This document shows positions 6,691 through 10,149 of a DNA stretch of 10,149 nucleotides, piece after piece; the first letter of the stretch is position 1; each line of letters starts with the position of its first letter. Both the position numbers and the translations under genes were made by a program. Below the pieces are notes generated by a model, which saw only the letters and a program-made list of their open reading frames with translations, did not search any database and had not been told where the DNA came from. Source of the DNA: Comamonadaceae bacterium (lineage in GTDB: Bacteria > Pseudomonadota > Gammaproteobacteria > Burkholderiales > Burkholderiaceae_C); assembly GCA_947454695.1 (NCBI GenBank), contig CANGMW010000074.1, forward strand, positions 1 through 10,149. Direction: 5' to 3'.

Positions 6691-6827
6691 GGGTGAAATA
6701 AATTCCAAGCCCCGGATTGTCCCCTAAGCTTGATAACCGTGGGTAATAAGCCGAATGACGCCGCCCACCGGGCGCATCGCCGGGCCGGCGCACACCCATC
6801 CGGCCTCAAGCGCGTAGAATCAGCACC
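6691..6827. promoter_or_regulatory. Divergent control region between cobA and the TPP-riboswitch operon
   Basis: No gene is seen here. An imperfect inverted repeat, TGATAACC-GTG-GGTAATAA (6731-6749, six of eight positions symmetric), is the only AT-rich block and could be an operator for cobA. Two GC-rich dyads follow: CGCCC/GGGCG at 6762-6774 and CGCCGG-G-CCGGCG at 6778-6790. TAGAAT at 6815-6820 (5/6 to TATAAT) sits eight bases before the aptamer, so the riboswitch RNA would begin almost exactly at its P1 stem. No good -35 is visible, so the promoter call is tentative. I found no convincing cobA promoter. Confidence 0.4.
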
Positions 6828-6924
6828 GCTCCGGGGTGTGGTCCTGCGATCCAACGCAGGGCTGCTGAGATGGTCAGAACCGAACCCGTGAACTTGACTC
6901 GGATCATGCCGACGTAAGAAGAGC
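6828..6924 (+). promoter_or_regulatory. TPP (THI-box) riboswitch aptamer
   Basis: The conserved TPP aptamer core is present in order. P1 is GCTC (6828-6831) with GAGC (6921-6924). CGGGGTG at 6832-6838 forms P2 with CCCG at 6885-6888. P3 includes the perfect CCTGCG/CGCAGG stem (6843-6848 with 6855-6860, loop ATCCAA). The pyrimidine-binding CTGAGAT is at 6865-6871. ACCCGTGAACTTGA is at 6884-6897. P4 is TCGG/CCGA (6899-6902 with 6909-6912), followed by GACGTAAGAAG at 6911-6921, where canonical switches read GCGTAGGGAAG. Small 3' deviations aside, this is a standard thiamine-pyrophosphate sensor. It lies 74 bases before the luxE-like gene and so is expected to repress it when TPP is plentiful. 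Confidence 0.93.
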
Positions 6925-6952
6925 TGTCAGACACGCTTTGCGAACTGGCCAT

Positions 6953-6993
6953 CTTTCGGAGCACTTGTGTCAACACACCACCGAAAGCCGGAA
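6953..6993 (+). promoter_or_regulatory. Probable expression platform of the TPP riboswitch (translational)
   Basis: CTTTCGG at 6953-6959 can pair with CCGAAAG at 6981-6987 (seven pairs, with inner GTG/CAC around TCAA). The overlapping TTTCGG at 6954-6959 can instead pair with CCGGAA at 6988-6993 (six pairs, one G-U), which contains the ribosome-binding GGAA (6990-6993). The GGAA lies five bases before the GTG start. The two pairings exclude each other, so ribosome access could be switched. No T-run follows, which argues against transcription termination. How the aptamer couples to this step is not visible; GCTTT at 6935-6939 could compete for AAAGC at 6984-6988. Confidence 0.55.
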
Positions 6994-6998
6994 TCGCC

Positions 6999-8105
6999 GT
7001 GATTGCTGCCCCCGCCACATTGCCAGCCAACAGCCAGCCCTTGATTGAGGCGGTGTTGGATTTCATGGCCCAAGCGGACGGCCACGACGACGCCTTCAAC
7101 ACGCTGGCCCTGCGCCTCTTCGCCCACCAGTACCAGCACAACCTGCCGTTCCAGAAATTCTGTGCACAGCGTAGCAAGACCTTGCGCACGGTGCGCGCCT
7201 GGCACGACATCCCGGCCGTGCCGATCAACGGCTTCAAAGACCTCACCCTGAGTTGCCAGCCCCCAAGTCGCACCGACCGGGTGTTCATGACCAGCGGCAC
7301 CACGCGCGGCGATGTCAAAGGGCGGCATGTCCACCCTACGCTGGCGGTGTACGACGCCTCCATGACGCGCAACTTCCGTCAGCGCTTCATGCAGGGGCAC
7401 GAGCGCGTGCGCATGGGCATCCTGTTCCCCGACGAAGTCGCGCTGCCCAACTCCTCACTTGCGCATTACCTGGCCTTGGCTTTGCAGGCGTTCGGCACGC
7501 CCGACAGCGCCTACTACCTCAACACCCAAGGCCTGCAGGTGGACGCCTTGTGCGAGGCGCTCCGGCACGCGCAGCACAGCGGCGAGCCCATGGCTTTGCT
7601 GGGCGCGAGCTACAGCTTTGTGCACCTGATGGATGCGTTGCAGGCCAAGGGGCTGACCTTCCAGTTGCCCACCGGCAGCCGCGTGCTCGATACCGGCGGC
7701 TTCAAAGGCCAGTCGCGCGAAGTGCCGATGGACCAGTTCTACGCGCAGCTCTCGCAGGTGTTCGGCGTGGCTCGCAGCGACTGCATCAACATGTACGGCA
7801 TGACCGAACTCAGCACCCAGTTTTATGACGCAGGCAATGCGGTGTTGCCCTCGGTCAAGTCGGGCCCGCACTGGATCCGTACCCGTGTGATCGACCCGGC
7901 GAGTGGCCAGCCCATGCCCCGGGGTGAGCCGGGCATTCTGGTGCATTGCGACCTGGGCAACTTCAACTCGGTCACCACCCTTCTTACCGAAGACGTGGGC
8001 GTGGAAGTCGATGGCGGCTTTTTGCTGCTGGGCCGTGCACAGGGCGCGCAAGCCAAGGGCTGCTCGATGGCGGTGGATGAATTTTTGCGGGCGGCCCACG
8101 CATGA
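6999..8105 (+). CDS. LuxE-like acyl-protein synthetase (carboxylate-activating, ANL-related)
   Basis: The 368-residue protein matches the LuxE family, which activates a carboxylate with ATP to an acyl-adenylate and moves the acyl group to its own cysteine for reduction by LuxC. Motifs: phosphate loop TSGTTRG (residues 98-104), DTGGFKG (231-237), NMYGMTEL (264-271, the YGxTE block of adenylating enzymes), TEDVGVEVDGGFLLLGR (330-346) and AKGCSMAVDEF (352-362). C355 corresponds to the near-C-terminal acylated cysteine of luminous-bacteria LuxE. As in LuxE, the large C-terminal domain of acyl-CoA synthetases is missing. The start is GTG 6999, with GGAA five bases upstream; the first in-frame ATG is residue 23. 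It is the first gene after the TPP riboswitch and overlaps luxC by four bases. The substrate is unknown; luminescence is excluded by the lack of luxA/luxB. Confidence 0.88.
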   Translation: MIAAPATLPANSQPLIEAVLDFMAQADGHDDAFNTLALRLFAHQYQHNLPFQKFCAQRSKTLRTVRAWHDIPAVPINGFKDLTLSCQPPSRTDRVFMTSGTTRGDVKGRHVHPTLAVYDASMTRNFRQRFMQGHERVRMGILFPDEVALPNSSLAHYLALALQAFGTPDSAYYLNTQGLQVDALCEALRHAQHSGEPMALLGASYSFVHLMDALQAKGLTFQLPTGSRVLDTGGFKGQSREVPMDQFYAQLSQVFGVARSDCINMYGMTELSTQFYDAGNAVLPSVKSGPHWIRTRVIDPASGQPMPRGEPGILVHCDLGNFNSVTTLLTEDVGVEVDGGFLLLGRAQGAQAKGCSMAVDEFLRAAHA

Positions 8106-9562
8106 GCGCACTTCAAATCACCGCCGGCTACCTGCCTGCAGGCTTCAGCGAAGACGTGCCATGGCAGACCTTGCAATTTGAGTCGGCCGGGCAAACGCTG
8201 GAAGTGCGCGTGCCCAGCCCCACGCCGGCGCAACTCACGGCGCTGGCCCGGCATGTGCGCCAAGCCGCGCAGAATAATTTGCAACGCATGACGGTCACCG
8301 AGCTCATTGGGGTGATCGACCGTGCGGTGGCCCAACTGCTGGACCGCGATCACCCCCATCGCCTGCAGGCGCAAACTCTTTTGCCGCGCATCACCGGCCT
8401 GGATGCTGACACCGTGCGGCTGGGCCTCACGGGCTACCTCAAAACTTTCCGTGCGCCGCAGCTGCACCGCTTTGTGGCCGAAGACTTTGCCAACCCCAAA
8501 CTGCTCGACGAATTTCAACCCCGCCCCAAAGGCGGCATGGCCAAGGCGATGGGCCCTGGCCTCATGGCGCATGTGTGGGCCGGCAATGTGCCGGGCTTGC
8601 CGCTGTGGAGCCTCATCAGCGGCCTGCTGGTCAAGGCCGGCCATGTGGGCAAAGTTTCCAGCAGCGAGCCCTTGATGGCGTCCTTGTTTGTGCAGGCGCT
8701 GGTGGCGCTGGAGCCACGTCTGGCCGATGCGCTGGCGGTGGTGGGCTGGAAGGGCGGCGACACCGCCCGCGAACAAGCTTTGTTTGCGCAAGCCGATGTG
8801 GTGGCCGCTTACGGCGGCAACGCCGCGCTCACGCAGGTGCGCCAGCAAGTGCCCATCACCACCCGTTTCCTGCCCTTTGGCCACAAACTGAGTTTTGCCA
8901 TGGTGGCGCGCAGCGCGCTGGACGCGCGACAGGCACCGCTCACCGCGCAGCAGCTCGCCCATGACGTGACCCGCTATGACCAGCAAGGCTGCTACTCACC
9001 GCAGCTGGTGTACGTGGAGCGGGGCGGGGCGGTCCCGCCCATTGAATTTGCCCAGCAAGTGCACAGCGCGCTGCAGGCCCTCACACACGCGCACCCGCGA
9101 CGCCGCTTGTCGCTGGAAGAGTCGGCGGCCGTCGCCGCGTGGCGGCAACAACACGAACTCCAAAGCTTCAACGATGCGGGCATCACGCTGTTGGGCGACG
9201 CCGCGTCCCCCGTGGCCGTGGTTTTTACAGAGCACGCACAGGCCTTGAGCCCCAGTGCTTTGAACCGCAGCCTGCTGGTGGTGGCGGTGGACCGGCTGGA
9301 GGCGGTGGCGCCGCTCATCGCCCCGCAGCGCGATTATTTGCAAACCGTGGGCGTGGCGGCAGACCCGCAGCAGCTCTTGGCACTGGCAAAGCAACTGGGC
9401 CAGGTGGGCGTGACGCGTCTGTGTGCCCTGGGTGCAATGACCACGCCCGAAGCCGGCTGGCACCATGACGGGCGCTTCAATTTGCTGGATCTGGTGCGCA
9501 TGGTCGAGGTGGAGCAGTCCGCCGAAGACGCGGCCGAGTCCTTTGCTCCTTACCGCGACTGA
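8102..9562 (+). CDS. LuxC-like acyl-CoA / acyl-protein reductase
   Basis: This 486-residue protein belongs to the LuxC family (aldehyde dehydrogenase superfamily), which uses NADPH to reduce an enzyme-bound acyl thioester to an aldehyde. Seen are the nucleotide-site-like WAGNVPGLPLWS (residues 159-170) with GHVGKVSSSEP (180-190), then RFLPFGHKLSF (255-265) and DQQGCYSPQ (293-301). C297 is the expected nucleophile. The C-terminal WHHDGRFNLLDLVR (453-466) is a strong LuxC hallmark. Length is near that of luminous-bacteria LuxC (about 480). Its ATG overlaps the luxE stop as ATGA, implying translational coupling and balanced production of the pair. The ABC ATPase gene starts three bases after its stop. 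It probably accepts the acyl group from the LuxE-like protein; the product aldehyde is unidentified. Confidence 0.9.
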   Translation: MSALQITAGYLPAGFSEDVPWQTLQFESAGQTLEVRVPSPTPAQLTALARHVRQAAQNNLQRMTVTELIGVIDRAVAQLLDRDHPHRLQAQTLLPRITGLDADTVRLGLTGYLKTFRAPQLHRFVAEDFANPKLLDEFQPRPKGGMAKAMGPGLMAHVWAGNVPGLPLWSLISGLLVKAGHVGKVSSSEPLMASLFVQALVALEPRLADALAVVGWKGGDTAREQALFAQADVVAAYGGNAALTQVRQQVPITTRFLPFGHKLSFAMVARSALDARQAPLTAQQLAHDVTRYDQQGCYSPQLVYVERGGAVPPIEFAQQVHSALQALTHAHPRRRLSLEESAAVAAWRQQHELQSFNDAGITLLGDAASPVAVVFTEHAQALSPSALNRSLLVVAVDRLEAVAPLIAPQRDYLQTVGVAADPQQLLALAKQLGQVGVTRLCALGAMTTPEAGWHHDGRFNLLDLVRMVEVEQSAEDAAESFAPYRD

Positions 9563-9565
9563 ACC

Positions 9566-10149
9566 ATGCACACCACCCAAAGTTTTTTGGACATGCGCTC
9601 GGTGAGCTACACCTACCCGGGGTGGCCGCCGGTGGTGCATGCGGTGGACTGGGACATCGCCGAGGGCGAGTTCCATGGGCTGGTCGGGCGCAGTGGCTGC
9701 GGCAAAACCACGCTGCTCAAGCTCGCTGCGGGCTTGCTGCAAGCCCAATCCGGCCAAGTGCTGCTGCAAGGTCAGCCGGTGCGCGCCCCCGGGCCGCAGC
9801 TCGGCTTTGTGTTGCAGTCGCCCACCTTGCTGGACTGGCTGACCGTGATCGACAACGTGCTGCTGCCTGTTACCTTGAAGCGCGCTGCGCTGGCCAGCGA
9901 TGTGGCGCGTGCCCGGCAATTGCTCGCGCGCATGGGCTTGCAGGGCAGCGACTCCAAATACCCGCGCCAGCTCTCGGGCGGTCAGCAAAGCCGGGTGGCG
10001 ATTGCCCGCGCGCTCATGCTGGCGCCGTCCATCCTGCTGATGGACGAACCCTTTGCCGCGCTGGACGCCATCACCCGCGAGGAGTTGCAAAACGATTTGA
10101 GCGCCATGTGCCGCGAGCAGCGCACCACCGTGTTTTTTGTGACGCACGA
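9566..10149 (+). CDS. ABC transporter ATP-binding protein, nitrate/taurine/ThiZ-like (partial, runs off right edge)
   Basis: The visible 194 residues form most of an ABC ATPase. Present are Walker A GRSGCGKTT (residues 41-49), the Q-loop in VLQSPTLLDWLTVIDNV (82-98), signature LSGGQ (136-140), Walker B ILLMDEP (156-162), D-loop AALD (164-167) and H-loop H194 at the window edge. The Q-loop segment with an LxWLTVxDNV pattern resembles TauB/SsuB/ThiZ-type importers, which work with a membrane permease and an NMT1/THI5-like or SsuA-like binding protein. The gene starts three bases after luxC, so it belongs to the TPP-riboswitch operon. That context favours a ThiZ-like role in importing a thiamine precursor such as a pyrimidine. 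The permease and binding protein would have to lie to the right of the window. ATPase identity is certain; the substrate is inferred. Confidence 0.93.
   Translation, partial: MHTTQSFLDMRSVSYTYPGWPPVVHAVDWDIAEGEFHGLVGRSGCGKTTLLKLAAGLLQAQSGQVLLQGQPVRAPGPQLGFVLQSPTLLDWLTVIDNVLLPVTLKRAALASDVARARQLLARMGLQGSDSKYPRQLSGGQQSRVAIARALMLAPSILLMDEPFAALDAITREELQNDLSAMCREQRTTVFFVTH

Noticed and set aside
6999..9562. Bioluminescence (lux) operon
   Set aside because: Only luxE- and luxC-type genes are present. There is no luciferase luxA/luxB or thioesterase luxD, and the control element is a TPP riboswitch.
7823..10147. Two long - strand open frames (7823-8986 and 8996-10147) under luxE/luxC/ABC
   Set aside because: Their translations are His/Gln/Arg-rich shadows with no motif; the + strand genes account for this DNA with catalytic motifs in order.
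1..10149. Mobile elements, CRISPR array, tRNA or rRNA genes
   Set aside because: No transposase, integrase, terminal inverted repeats, regularly spaced repeats or RNA gene signatures were seen on reading both strands.

Overview
The window looks like chromosomal DNA of a GC-rich betaproteobacterium, most likely Burkholderiales and probably Comamonadaceae-like. The basis is protein style and gene order: a trmJ-like end before cysE, mogA-darP diverging from pmbA, and rpsU followed by a GatB/YqeY protein. No insertion sequence, integrase, tRNA, rRNA or CRISPR array is visible. Genes are tightly packed and most of the left two thirds is housekeeping.

Layout. Bases 1-72 are the end of a gene that reads like the tRNA methyltransferase TrmJ. 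It is followed by cysE (serine O-acetyltransferase, +). Converging on cysE are mogA (molybdopterin adenylyltransferase, -) and darP/yjgA (50S maturation factor, -). darP diverges from pmbA/tldE (+) across 59 bases. pmbA converges on a leftward block: an HI0933/YhiN-type flavoprotein, rpsU (with its own strong-looking promoter and a long leader) and a yqeY-like gene, with an intrinsic terminator between rpsU and yqeY. Upstream of the flavoprotein lies a single-domain uroporphyrinogen-III C-methyltransferase (cobA/SUMT), nine bases away and in the same direction.

The right third is the most interesting part. After the divergent region upstream of cobA comes a clear TPP (THI-box) riboswitch at about 6828-6924. 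It precedes a rightward operon of three genes: a LuxE-type acyl-protein synthetase (GTG start, 6999-8105), a LuxC-type acyl-CoA/acyl-protein reductase (8102-9562, ATGA overlap) and an ABC ATPase of the nitrate/taurine/ThiZ type (from 9566, cut by the window edge). LuxE and LuxC keep their key cysteines (KGCS and DQQGCYSPQ). Together such a pair activates a carboxylate and reduces it to an aldehyde. There is no luxA, luxB or luxD, so this is not bioluminescence.

My main inference is that a carboxylate-reducing enzyme pair has been placed under thiamine pyrophosphate control next to an uptake transporter. This would fit salvage of an oxidised thiamine precursor or breakdown product, such as a pyrimidine or thiazole carboxylate. 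The riboswitch and the enzyme families are read directly from sequence; the substrate is a hypothesis.
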